Shown: one piece after another, positions 6,848 through 13,885 of the stretch
Position numbering within the stretch: position 1 is the first letter of the stretch
How the letters are laid out: every line of letters starts with the position of its first letter
Translations under genes and position numbers: made by a program
Assembly (NCBI GenBank): GCA_964473285.1
Contig: CAYYOI010000024.1
Location: forward strand, 1-22,669
Direction of reading: 5' to 3'
DNA length: 22,669 nt
DNA from: JBNJGT01 sp964473285
GTDB taxonomy: Archaea > Nanobdellota > Nanobdellia > Woesearchaeales > JACJVW01
The notes under the pieces: model-generated
The model's input: only the letters and a program-made list of their open reading frames with translations
What the model was told of the DNA's origin: nothing
Databases searched by the model: none

Positions 6848-7595
6848 GTGGAAGATGGATACAGATGAGTACCTAGATGAGATATTAAGTGTCAGTGTAA
6901 TTCCATCTTTTTTTGAGAAGGTTCTACCAAGAAACGGGGAGAAGAAAGTTGGATTTATGGCTTGTGGTCCTGCTATGGAAGTAAGAACCATAGAGAGAAC
7001 TATACCTGGCTATTTTAGTGATAAGCAAACCTATCTCAGCGATTTTTCTTCAAATTTCATAAGGGAGGCATTGAATAACATTGATGGTATTGAAGGTAAT
7101 TTCTATTTCAAGAAAGCTGATATGACAAACACAGGTATACCTGATGACTCCTTTGATCTCATCATGTGCATCAATGGACTAATCTTCGAGGATCTTATTT
7201 CTGGATCACTAAAAGAAGCAGGAAGATTGCTCAAGAAAGGAGGATTGTACATTGCAAACACCTATCCTCCATACGAACAGATGAGTGGGAATGACTTCAC
7301 TAAGCTGCCTGAATTCAGGGACTTTGAAAGAAAAAACCAGCTCAAATATATCCCTCCTATTAAAGATAAGGAAAATGCTTATTTTGAGATATATAATGAG
7401 GCAAACAACCAAAAACAAGTGCTTATCAGTGATTGCAATATGGAAAAGCTGATTGGGGATTCACCTTTGAATCTAGAGTCAGTACAAAAGTATGAGTTAC
7501 CAAAAGATCTTGTGGCCAAAGTGAGATCCTTTCCCTTGGATGAAATCGAGAAAGGATACGCCTATGAAACCACTATCTGGACTTTAAGGATGTGA
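6840..7595 (+). CDS. Class I SAM-dependent methyltransferase
   Basis: This 251-residue protein has a Rossmann methyltransferase core: motif I as VGFMACGPAME (37-47), an acidic end of strand 2 (YLSDFS, 65-70), KKADMTN (91-97), motif IV as FDLIMCING (105-113), then EAGRLLKKGGLYI (126-138). This is the layout of methyltransferases in the Methyltransf_11/25 group, which act on small molecules or sometimes RNA; the substrate is unknown. I chose the ATG at 6840 because AAGGTGAT (6828-6835) sits just upstream. The in-frame GTG at 6831 is part of that Shine-Dalgarno sequence. It overlaps the GNAT gene by 8 nt and ends within the ribosome-binding region of hisS, so it belongs to the same unit. Confidence 0.78.
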   Translation: MSEWKMDTDEYLDEILSVSVIPSFFEKVLPRNGEKKVGFMACGPAMEVRTIERTIPGYFSDKQTYLSDFSSNFIREALNNIDGIEGNFYFKKADMTNTGIPDDSFDLIMCINGLIFEDLISGSLKEAGRLLKKGGLYIANTYPPYEQMSGNDFTKLPEFRDFERKNQLKYIPPIKDKENAYFEIYNEANNQKQVLISDCNMEKLIGDSPLNLESVQKYELPKDLVAKVRSFPLDEIEKGYAYETTIWTLRM

Positions 7596-7600
7596 TACAG

Positions 7601-8905
7601 ATGAAAAAAGAATTTAAGGTTGCAAAAGGAGTTGTAGATTGGTCAGGAAAATATGCATTATTGCGTAATCAGGTAAGAAGTACTCTCCAATCAATATTTG
7701 AAAGGTATGGCTATGCTCCCCTTGAAACACCAATCATTGAGCGGGTTGACACCCTTGGTTTCAAGGGAGGTGGAGAGATTCAAAAAGAAGTTTTTCGGTT
7801 GAGTGACCTGGGTAATCGTGACCTTGCTCTTAGATTCGACCACACAGTTCCTTTAGGCCGTTACATGGCAACAGAATCGCAGATGAGGCTACCTTTTAAA
7901 CGTTATGCAATTGGTCCAGTATTCAGAGACGGGCCAACACAGCCTGAACAGGGAAGATATCGAATTTTTAACCAGTGTGATGTTGATATTATTGGGGTTG
8001 CAGAGATGAGTGCTGAAGCAGAGATATTAGCATTATCAAGAGATGTTTTCCGGGAACTACAATTAGGGGATGTAGAGATCAAAATCAACAATCGAAAGTT
8101 ACTTGACGGTATACTAGATTATGCAAGTATACCCGATAAACAAAAGACGCCTGCAATTATTGCACTTGATAAGGTTGACAAAGTAGGCTATGATGGTGTT
8201 GAGAAAGAGCTTGTGTCCCTAGACCTTCCTGTAAAAACTGTACAGAAAGTTATGGATGCAGTGAAAATGCGTAATACAAACAAAGAGACTCTTGGTTATC
8301 TGAGTGAATTGGTAAGTTCGGATACAGGTGAAGAAGGATTAAAGGAGATACAATCCTTGCTTGAATATTCATCCGCAATGAAGATTCCCTCGATCCAGTT
8401 TGACCCTTGCCTTGCCCGTGGACTTGACTATTACACCGGAACAACCTTTGAAGTTTATCTTAATGATAGAGAGATAATGAAATCAGCAATTACAGCTGGT
8501 GGAAGGTTTGATAATATGGTTGGAGAATTCTGTCAAGACGGAAAATCTTATCCTGCAGTAGGTATTTCCTTCGGACTTGAACGCCTATGTGTCATACTGG
8601 AAAACTACTATCAGAACCTTGATACCACTAAGACTGATATCTATCTGATACCCATTGACTCCTTGGAAAATACTATGGGCATTGCGCAGAATCTTCGTGA
8701 ACAGGGGCTTAACGTTAACCTTGACCTTCAGGGTAAAAAAGTAGGACAAGGAATCCGTTACGCTGATGCTCTTGGAATTCCCTATGTTGGAGTCATAGGG
8801 CAGAATGAGGTTGAATCTGGAACCATCCAGGTAAAACGCTTAAGTGATGGAAAGCAGGATCAGATGAGTTTAGAGGACATTTATGCAAACATTAAACGCT
8901 ATTGA
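7601..8905 (+). CDS. hisS: Histidyl-tRNA synthetase
   Basis: This class II synthetase of 434 residues joins histidine to tRNA(His). It shows motif 2 GPVFRDGPTQPEQGRYRIF (105-123), the histidine-binding LARGLDYYTG (271-280), motif 3 AVGISFGLERL (319-329), and a complete C-terminal anticodon-binding domain (about 345-434). The anticodon domain, together with the long-form HisG nearby, argues against HisZ, the regulatory paralogue that lacks that domain and pairs with short HisG. The segment RFDHTVPLGRY carries His where many homologues have Leu (DLTVP). I chose the ATG at 7601 behind AGGATGTGAT. The GTG at 7592 lies inside that Shine-Dalgarno sequence. It is the last gene of the unit and is followed by T-runs. 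Confidence 0.92.
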   Translation: MKKEFKVAKGVVDWSGKYALLRNQVRSTLQSIFERYGYAPLETPIIERVDTLGFKGGGEIQKEVFRLSDLGNRDLALRFDHTVPLGRYMATESQMRLPFKRYAIGPVFRDGPTQPEQGRYRIFNQCDVDIIGVAEMSAEAEILALSRDVFRELQLGDVEIKINNRKLLDGILDYASIPDKQKTPAIIALDKVDKVGYDGVEKELVSLDLPVKTVQKVMDAVKMRNTNKETLGYLSELVSSDTGEEGLKEIQSLLEYSSAMKIPSIQFDPCLARGLDYYTGTTFEVYLNDREIMKSAITAGGRFDNMVGEFCQDGKSYPAVGISFGLERLCVILENYYQNLDTTKTDIYLIPIDSLENTMGIAQNLREQGLNVNLDLQGKKVGQGIRYADALGIPYVGVIGQNEVESGTIQVKRLSDGKQDQMSLEDIYANIKRY

Positions 8906-8931
8906 TTTGAAGATTTGCCAGTTTTTATTCC

Positions 8932-8959
8932 ATCTCCCGGAAAATTTTCTTTTTATTTT
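8932..8959 (+). terminator. T-rich terminator after hisS
   Basis: Several T-runs (TTTTT at 8932-8936, then TTTTCTTTTTATTTT at 8945-8959) follow the hisS stop codon by about 25-55 nt. No strong hairpin precedes them, as is usual for archaeal U-tract termination. A new promoter follows at 8992. Confidence 0.5.
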
Positions 8960-8991
8960 GTAAAATCTTTAACATTCTATCAATAATCCAC

Positions 8992-8999
8992 TTATAAAG
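8992..8999 (+). promoter_or_regulatory. TATA box of the G1PDH-like gene
   Basis: TTATAAAG is centred about 24 nt before the ATG at 9019, predicting a leaderless mRNA. No Shine-Dalgarno sequence is present in the intervening ATTCTCTCCTTTAAACAC. Confidence 0.6.
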
Positions 9000-9018
9000 T
9001 ATTCTCTCCTTTAAACAC

Positions 9019-9984
9019 ATGATTCAGAGAAATGATGGATGGACTAAGTACTCTGGTTTTGGAGCCATTGTCACTGATAATGTAATTAGGGACAAATATA
9101 GCTCCTCTTTGGAGAAGGTAACCCATTCTATGTACATAGATGCTACATCTTATAATGGTGGAAAGCATAAATATAATCTAAAGGTTGATTATATAATTGG
9201 TTTAGGAGGGGGAACCAATCTTGATCTGGCTAAACTCCTTGCCAAATACAATAAACTTCCTTGGATTTCAGTACCAACCAAACCAACAGCAGCAATTGTT
9301 TCAAATGTAGCAAGTAAGATTAGTTCCCATAAGCGGACAACTGTTCAAACACCCGCTCCTTCAGCAATTTATCTTGATCCTGCCCTTCAAGATATACCTT
9401 TACAATTACTGAGGGCTGAATATGGTGATTGTCTGGCAAGTCTCACTGCAGTGGCAGATGCCTATCTTGCAAAAGACAGAAAAGGAGAAAAGATAAATGA
9501 AGACATTATGAAACAAGCATACAATGTATCTCTGGAGCTCTTATTGTTGGAAGACCTTCTTACATGGGAAGGAATAAATAATTTATATAATGGTACGATT
9601 CAGAGTGGGAGGTTAGTAAATGAATATGGTTCTACTAGGCCTGTATCTGGTGTGGAGCATGCGCTCTCCCATGCAATGGATACAATTGATTGCTATGAAA
9701 AGAAGTTACATGGTATACAGGTAGGATTTGCAACTTATGTAGGCGTACTCCTACACTGGAAAAATAACACGATAGATATAAAACCAAGCAAGATAAGATC
9801 ATGTTTAAAAAGGAAAGGACTACCGGTAAACATAAATCAACTTGGTATTGATAGCAAAAAATTTAGGGAAATATTAGGAATAAGCCGGACAATAAAAGAT
9901 AGAGTTGAATATACTATCCTCGATGAGTTCACTGATGATGAGATCTATTGTTATCTACTAAAAGAAGGTGTCATTGATGAATGA
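9019..9984 (+). CDS. Iron-ADH superfamily dehydrogenase, G1PDH-like
   Basis: This 321-residue protein resembles sn-glycerol-1-phosphate dehydrogenase, which makes the glycerol backbone of archaeal lipids from dihydroxyacetone phosphate. It has the NAD-binding GGGTNLDLAK (63-72), SVPTKPT (84-90), and probable metal ligands D137 (EYGDCLA), H214 (SGVEHALSH) and H231 (LHGIQVG), with spacing close to that of known enzymes. Two points are odd. The conserved substrate-side HDG segment following SVPTxPS is replaced by AAI (91-93), and the protein is shorter than the usual 345-350 residues. It may be a divergent enzyme with another polyol-phosphate substrate (AraM-like or a paralogue). It has its own TATA box, ends about 200 bp before hisG, and has no obvious functional tie to the his genes. 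Confidence 0.78.
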   Translation: MIQRNDGWTKYSGFGAIVTDNVIRDKYSSSLEKVTHSMYIDATSYNGGKHKYNLKVDYIIGLGGGTNLDLAKLLAKYNKLPWISVPTKPTAAIVSNVASKISSHKRTTVQTPAPSAIYLDPALQDIPLQLLRAEYGDCLASLTAVADAYLAKDRKGEKINEDIMKQAYNVSLELLLLEDLLTWEGINNLYNGTIQSGRLVNEYGSTRPVSGVEHALSHAMDTIDCYEKKLHGIQVGFATYVGVLLHWKNNTIDIKPSKIRSCLKRKGLPVNINQLGIDSKKFREILGISRTIKDRVEYTILDEFTDDEIYCYLLKEGVIDE

Positions 9985-10017
9985 ATTAGGAATATTTCCG
10001 GTTTATTTATCCAAACA

Positions 10018-10027
10018 TTTAAATATA
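10018..10027 (+). promoter_or_regulatory. Upstream TATA box in the hisG leader region
   Basis: TTTAAATATA is centred about 26 nt before an ATG at 10048. If used, it would start a transcript that carries a short reading frame and then a leader of about 140 nt before hisG. Confidence 0.45.
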
Positions 10028-10047
10028 TCACACCCATTCCCGCTACC

Positions 10048-10113
10048 ATGGTTAAAGAATATGGGGCTAAGGCACTTTCAGGTGCTGGTTGTATTCATCT
10101 TACGTCCTGTTAG
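10048..10113 (+). CDS. Possible 21-codon leaderless micro-ORF upstream of hisG
   Basis: The ATG lies at the leaderless distance from the TATA box at 10018-10027 and opens a 21-codon frame (MVKEYGAKALSGAGCIHLTSC) ending in TAG. It has one His codon and no His run, so it is not a classical his attenuator peptide. It has no recognisable homology and no Shine-Dalgarno sequence. It could be a real small protein, a regulatory upstream ORF, or simply a non-coding 5' leader that happens to begin with ATG. The GCAC/GTGC inverted repeat inside it (loop TTTCAG) could form a small hairpin. Low confidence. Confidence 0.22.
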   Translation: MVKEYGAKALSGAGCIHLTSC

Positions 10114-10120
10114 TTCTCTA

Positions 10121-10128
10121 TTTATATA
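10121..10128 (+). promoter_or_regulatory. Proximal TATA box of the his operon
   Basis: TTTATATA predicts transcription starting near 10150, giving a leader of about 35-40 nt that includes the Shine-Dalgarno AGGAGG (10175-10180), 7 nt before the hisG ATG. This is the simplest promoter for the operon; the TATA at 10018 may act as a second one. Confidence 0.45.
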
Positions 10129-10187
10129 CATTAGAATCCTTCTCATAAAAACTTTTTTCATATATTCAATTTCTAGGAGGTATAATA

Positions 10188-11036
10188 ATGATTAAGTTGG
10201 CTCTACCAAAGGGAAGATTGACTGAAGGTGTAATTGAATTGCTTTCAGAGACAGGCTTAAAGATACAAAAAAAAGACAGGAGCTATAGGCTGACATCTAA
10301 TGATTCTGATTTGGATATCAAGATGTTCAAGACCCAAAACATTCCCAAACTGGTTGAATTGGGCTCTCAGGATATCGCGTTTACAGGTGCAGACTGGGTA
10401 ATCGAGCAGGATGCAGATATAGAAGAACTATTGGATCTCAGGTTCAATCCTGTTAGGATTATAGCGGCTGTTTCTCAGGATATAGATATAGAGGATATAA
10501 AACGAAAAACTATTCGTGTTGCTTCAGAGTATGAGAATATTACAAGAAAGTATCTTAAAGAGAAAGGATACAAGTTCGTTTTCATCAGATCATACGGTGC
10601 AACTGAAGTATTCATCCCTGAGGACGCTGATATGATAATTGACAATACTTCTTCTGGTTCTACACTTAAAGCTAATAATCTTAAAGTTATTGATACTGTG
10701 ATTGAATCCTCAACTCGTTTCATTGCCAATCGTGATTCTATGCGTGACTTACAAAAGAATAGAAAGATAAATAATCTGCTTATGCTCATGAAAAGTGCCA
10801 TAGAAGCACGAAAAAGAGTACTTCTTGAGATGAATGTTTCATCAAAGAAGCTTGATTCACTCCTCCCAATCCTGCCATGCATGAAATCTCCTACGGTCTC
10901 AAAGCTTTTTTCAGAGGAAGGATACGCCGTAAAGATTGCCATTGAAAAAGATCGGGTACCTGGACTTATTCCTCTCCTGAAAGAAAAAGGAGCAACTGAC
11001 ATCCTAGTGTTCAATCTCCAGAATGTCATAGTATGA
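10188..11036 (+). CDS. hisG: ATP phosphoribosyltransferase, long form (HisG-L)
   Basis: HisG condenses ATP with PRPP, the first step of histidine biosynthesis. The N-terminus LALPKGRL (4-11) and the PRPP-binding loop DMIIDNTSSGSTLKANNL (148-165) are typical. At 282 residues it includes the C-terminal ACT-like HisG_C domain (about 205-282: KRVLLEMNV ... LVFNLQNVIV), which in long-form enzymes mediates feedback inhibition by histidine, so no HisZ partner is needed. It starts at ATG behind AGGAGG. It is the first gene of the his operon; the hisC-HAD ATG follows 10 nt after its stop. Function is nearly certain; histidine feedback is expected from the family. Confidence 0.95.
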   Translation: MIKLALPKGRLTEGVIELLSETGLKIQKKDRSYRLTSNDSDLDIKMFKTQNIPKLVELGSQDIAFTGADWVIEQDADIEELLDLRFNPVRIIAAVSQDIDIEDIKRKTIRVASEYENITRKYLKEKGYKFVFIRSYGATEVFIPEDADMIIDNTSSGSTLKANNLKVIDTVIESSTRFIANRDSMRDLQKNRKINNLLMLMKSAIEARKRVLLEMNVSSKKLDSLLPILPCMKSPTVSKLFSEEGYAVKIAIEKDRVPGLIPLLKEKGATDILVFNLQNVIV

Positions 11037-11046
11037 GGTGAAAAAC

Positions 11047-12744
11047 ATGATACAACCAAGAAAATCCATCCAGAGATTAAGGAAATACAATCCTCCAAAA
11101 GAGGGTAGAAGAGAAATGATCAGGCTTGACTTTAATGAGAACACATGCGGACCCTCCCCTGGTGTTCTTAAGGCAATTAAGAGTGTCTGTTCTGAATCCC
11201 TTGCTGTATATCCTGAATATGACGATTTCATACAGGAATTGGCAGACTATCTTGATGTTAGAACTGAACAATTGGTCATAACAAATGGAGCAGATGAAGG
11301 TATAAAAAGCATCATTGATACCTATCTTAATGATAATGAAAAAATTGTTATACCAGTTCCCACCTTTGATATGTTTGCGTTTTATGCACAGGTGGCAGGA
11401 GCGAGTATCAATGAAGTGCCATATAATGATGATCTTTCCTTCCCAAAAGAAATGATTCTAAATAACTTATCCAATGCTAGGATCCTTGTCCTTGTAAATC
11501 CTAACAATCCCACCGGTACAAGGATAAGTGAGAAGGATATCAAAGAGATTTGTGAAAAAGCTCCTGAAACCTTAATTATTCTGGACGAAGCATATACTCA
11601 GTTCTCAGACAAGAACTCAATACCCTTAATCAAAAAATATGAGAATCTGGTGATTCTAAGAACTTTTTCAAAAGCTTTTGGAATCGCAGGACTAAGGTTA
11701 GGCTATATAATAGCAAACAAAAGCATTGCTGAAAACATCCTGAAAGCAAAAAGCCCTTACAATGTTAATACTCTTGCAGTTGTTGCTGGTAAGGCTGCTC
11801 TAAAGGATACCGAATACATCAATTCATATGTTAATGAAGTGAAAAGCAATCGGGAATTTCTTTCAGCAGAACTCAAGAAACGTGGATTCACCGTATACCT
11901 TAGTTCCGCAAATTTCATACTCGTGAACTTTGGAGAAGAAAATGATCGCATTTGTGACGGATTGAAACAGAAGGGTATTCTAATCCGGAATCGTACGAAA
12001 AATCTACTTCTTAATAACTGTTCAAGAATAACCATTGGTACAAAACAACAGGTCTTATCAGTCATAAAAGAGATTGATAAATTGAAAAACCCAGCTATTC
12101 TCTTTGATATGGATGGTGTACTTGCAGATGTATCAAAAAGCTATCGGGTAGCTATAAAGGAAACTGCTGAGTTTTATCTTCAAAAACCTGTTGAACCCTC
12201 ACAAATCCAGGCATTGAAAGAGGAAGGAGGATTCAATAATGACTGGAAACTGACAAAGGAACTTATAAGAAGAAATGGGCAAAAAGTATCATTTCAACAG
12301 GTAAAAGATAAGTTTCAGAGTCTTTACAAGAACCGCCTTATAAGAAATGAAAGATTGATTCTTGAAAAGACATGCCTTGAAGGACTCAGGGATCGCTATG
12401 AGTTGGGTATAGTAACTGGAAGGCCAAAGGATGAAGCTAAGTTTTTTTTGATGAACCAGGGAATTGAGGATCTATTCAATGTTGTTATAACCGCTGATGA
12501 TGTTGGTGATCGTGGAAAACCTGATCCATTAGGAATAGAAACTGCTCTTGATCTGATGAAAAAGAAAGATGCATTTTATCTGGGAGACGCAGTGGATGAC
12601 ATGATTGCAGCACGAAAAGCTGGAATAACACCTATAGGTGTTATACCTCCTGGTGCAGATCAATCTCTAGCACTCAACCTACGTAAAAATGGAGCAGAAG
12701 ATGTGCTAGCGTCAGTCAATGATTTAGGAGAGGTAATACAATGA
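11047..12744 (+). CDS. hisC: Histidinol-phosphate aminotransferase fused to HAD phosphatase
   Basis: One 565-residue reading frame holds two enzymes. (Residue numbers here count from the in-frame GTG at 11038; subtract 3 for the chosen start.) Residues about 25-348 are a fold-type I PLP aminotransferase: LDFNENTCGPS, NPNNPTG (154-160), LDEAY (182-186), and the PLP lysine K212 in TFSKAFGIAGLRLGY. Residues about 352-568 are a HAD phosphatase: FDMDGVLAD with D357 and D359, VTGRP (motif II, T460), RGKPDP (K494), and GDAVDD (516-521). HisC makes histidinol phosphate, and the HAD half probably removes its phosphate, the step otherwise lacking here. I chose the ATG at 11047 behind GAGGTGA; the in-frame GTG at 11038 lies in that Shine-Dalgarno sequence. 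It overlaps hisB by ATGA. Confidence 0.9.
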   Translation: MIQPRKSIQRLRKYNPPKEGRREMIRLDFNENTCGPSPGVLKAIKSVCSESLAVYPEYDDFIQELADYLDVRTEQLVITNGADEGIKSIIDTYLNDNEKIVIPVPTFDMFAFYAQVAGASINEVPYNDDLSFPKEMILNNLSNARILVLVNPNNPTGTRISEKDIKEICEKAPETLIILDEAYTQFSDKNSIPLIKKYENLVILRTFSKAFGIAGLRLGYIIANKSIAENILKAKSPYNVNTLAVVAGKAALKDTEYINSYVNEVKSNREFLSAELKKRGFTVYLSSANFILVNFGEENDRICDGLKQKGILIRNRTKNLLLNNCSRITIGTKQQVLSVIKEIDKLKNPAILFDMDGVLADVSKSYRVAIKETAEFYLQKPVEPSQIQALKEEGGFNNDWKLTKELIRRNGQKVSFQQVKDKFQSLYKNRLIRNERLILEKTCLEGLRDRYELGIVTGRPKDEAKFFLMNQGIEDLFNVVITADDVGDRGKPDPLGIETALDLMKKKDAFYLGDAVDDMIAARKAGITPIGVIPPGADQSLALNLRKNGAEDVLASVNDLGEVIQ

Positions 12745-13331
12745 GGTACGCAGAGCTGAAAAGAAAGACTAGTGAAACAGATATTATGATAGAACTCAAC
12801 ATTGATGGTACTGGAAAAAGAGAAATCAATACAGGTATTGGTTTTTTCGATCACATGCTAGACCTTTTTGCAAAACACGGCTTGTTTGATTTGAAAGTCA
12901 GATGTCAGGGTGATACATGGATTGATGATCACCATACTGTTGAGGATGTTGGTATTGTGCTTGGTAGATGCTTTGCTCAGGCCATATCTGACAAAAGAGG
13001 GATTAGACGTTATGGGCAGAGTCTTCTTCCGATGGATGAGGTATTATGTCTTTGTGGAATTGACCTCTCAGGAAGACAAGGCCTTGTATTTGAAGAGAAA
13101 TTTCGCCGTCCTGAGATAAAAGGATTCAGCACAGAATGTGTCTATGAATTTTTTTATAGCTTTGCTATGAACAGTCAAAGTAATATCTGCTTTAAGATAT
13201 TATCAGGGATAAATGACCACCATAAGATTGAAGGAATCTTCAAGTCTTTTGGCAGGGCATTGCGTGATGCCAGCGAGTATGATGAACGCTTAGAGGGAGA
13301 TATACCTTCAACAAAAGGGATGCTAGAATGA
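12741..13331 (+). CDS. hisB: Imidazoleglycerol-phosphate dehydratase
   Basis: HisB dehydrates imidazoleglycerol phosphate to imidazoleacetol phosphate, the substrate of HisC. The 196-residue protein has the family's metal-binding repeats: GFFDHML (34-40), DDHHTVED (62-69), NDHHKIEG (158-165), and the ending PSTKGML. It is the monofunctional form without the N-terminal phosphatase of the E. coli protein, which fits a separate phosphatase, the HAD half of the preceding fusion. AGGAGAGGT lies upstream of the ATG. ATGA overlaps join it to hisC-HAD before it and hisIE after it. Confidence 0.96.
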   Translation: MRYAELKRKTSETDIMIELNIDGTGKREINTGIGFFDHMLDLFAKHGLFDLKVRCQGDTWIDDHHTVEDVGIVLGRCFAQAISDKRGIRRYGQSLLPMDEVLCLCGIDLSGRQGLVFEEKFRRPEIKGFSTECVYEFFYSFAMNSQSNICFKILSGINDHHKIEGIFKSFGRALRDASEYDERLEGDIPSTKGMLE

Positions 13332-13885
13332 TGGAAGAAATAGATTTCTCAAAGGGATTGGTACCAACAGTGATTCAAGATCAAGCAGGACAGGTGCTAA
13401 TGGTTGGTTATTCCAACAGAGAAAGCTTTGAGCAGACAAAAAAAACTGGGAAGGTGACATTTTTCAGCCGTTCAAGACAAAGGCTATGGCAGAAAGGTGA
13501 AATCTCTGGTAATGTGCTTGAGGTAATTGATATCAAGATAGATTGCGACAATGACGCGTTGCTCATAAGAGCAAGACCAAAGGGACCAACTTGCCATACA
13601 GGAACCTATTCCTGTTTTGGTGAACAGGATTTTTCCCTGCTTATGCTATATAAATACCTCAGGGAAAGAAAAAAGGCAACCAGGTCATATACAAGGAAAC
13701 TGATTGAAGATCCCGAACTCCTCATGGGCAAGGTACGTGAGGAATGTGAAGAGGTTATAGATTACACTGATCGCGATAATCTAGTTTGGGAGATAGCTGA
13801 TCTGACCTACTTTGTCATGGTACTCATGGTACGCGAGGAAATTACACCAGCTGAAATATTACAAGAGTTAAGGAGGAGAAAATGA
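13328..13885 (+). CDS. hisIE: Bifunctional HisI-HisE (PRA-CH / PRA-PH)
   Basis: This fusion of 185 residues carries out steps 2 and 3 of the pathway. Residues 1-105 are phosphoribosyl-AMP cyclohydrolase: FFSRSRQRLWQKGEISGN (45-62), Mg-binding DCDND (72-76), and zinc cysteines C73, C89 and C96. Residues about 106-185 are phosphoribosyl-ATP pyrophosphatase with the MazG-like helix VREECEEVIDY (136-146) and WEIADLTYF (154-162). The fusion is common in bacteria; many archaea keep the two genes apart. A start one codon later is possible (MM). ATGA overlaps join it to hisB and hisD. Confidence 0.95.
   Translation: MMEEIDFSKGLVPTVIQDQAGQVLMVGYSNRESFEQTKKTGKVTFFSRSRQRLWQKGEISGNVLEVIDIKIDCDNDALLIRARPKGPTCHTGTYSCFGEQDFSLLMLYKYLRERKKATRSYTRKLIEDPELLMGKVREECEEVIDYTDRDNLVWEIADLTYFVMVLMVREEITPAEILQELRRRK

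Noticed and set aside
7601..8905. HisZ (regulatory HisRS paralogue) as the identity of the synthetase gene near the his operon.
   Set aside because: The C-terminal anticodon-binding domain is complete and HisG is the long form, which does not use HisZ.
9968..10195. A 75-codon frame spanning the gap between the G1PDH-like gene and hisG.
   Set aside because: It overlaps both promoters and the hisG ribosome-binding site, and its composition is that of translated AT-rich spacer with no domain-like pattern.
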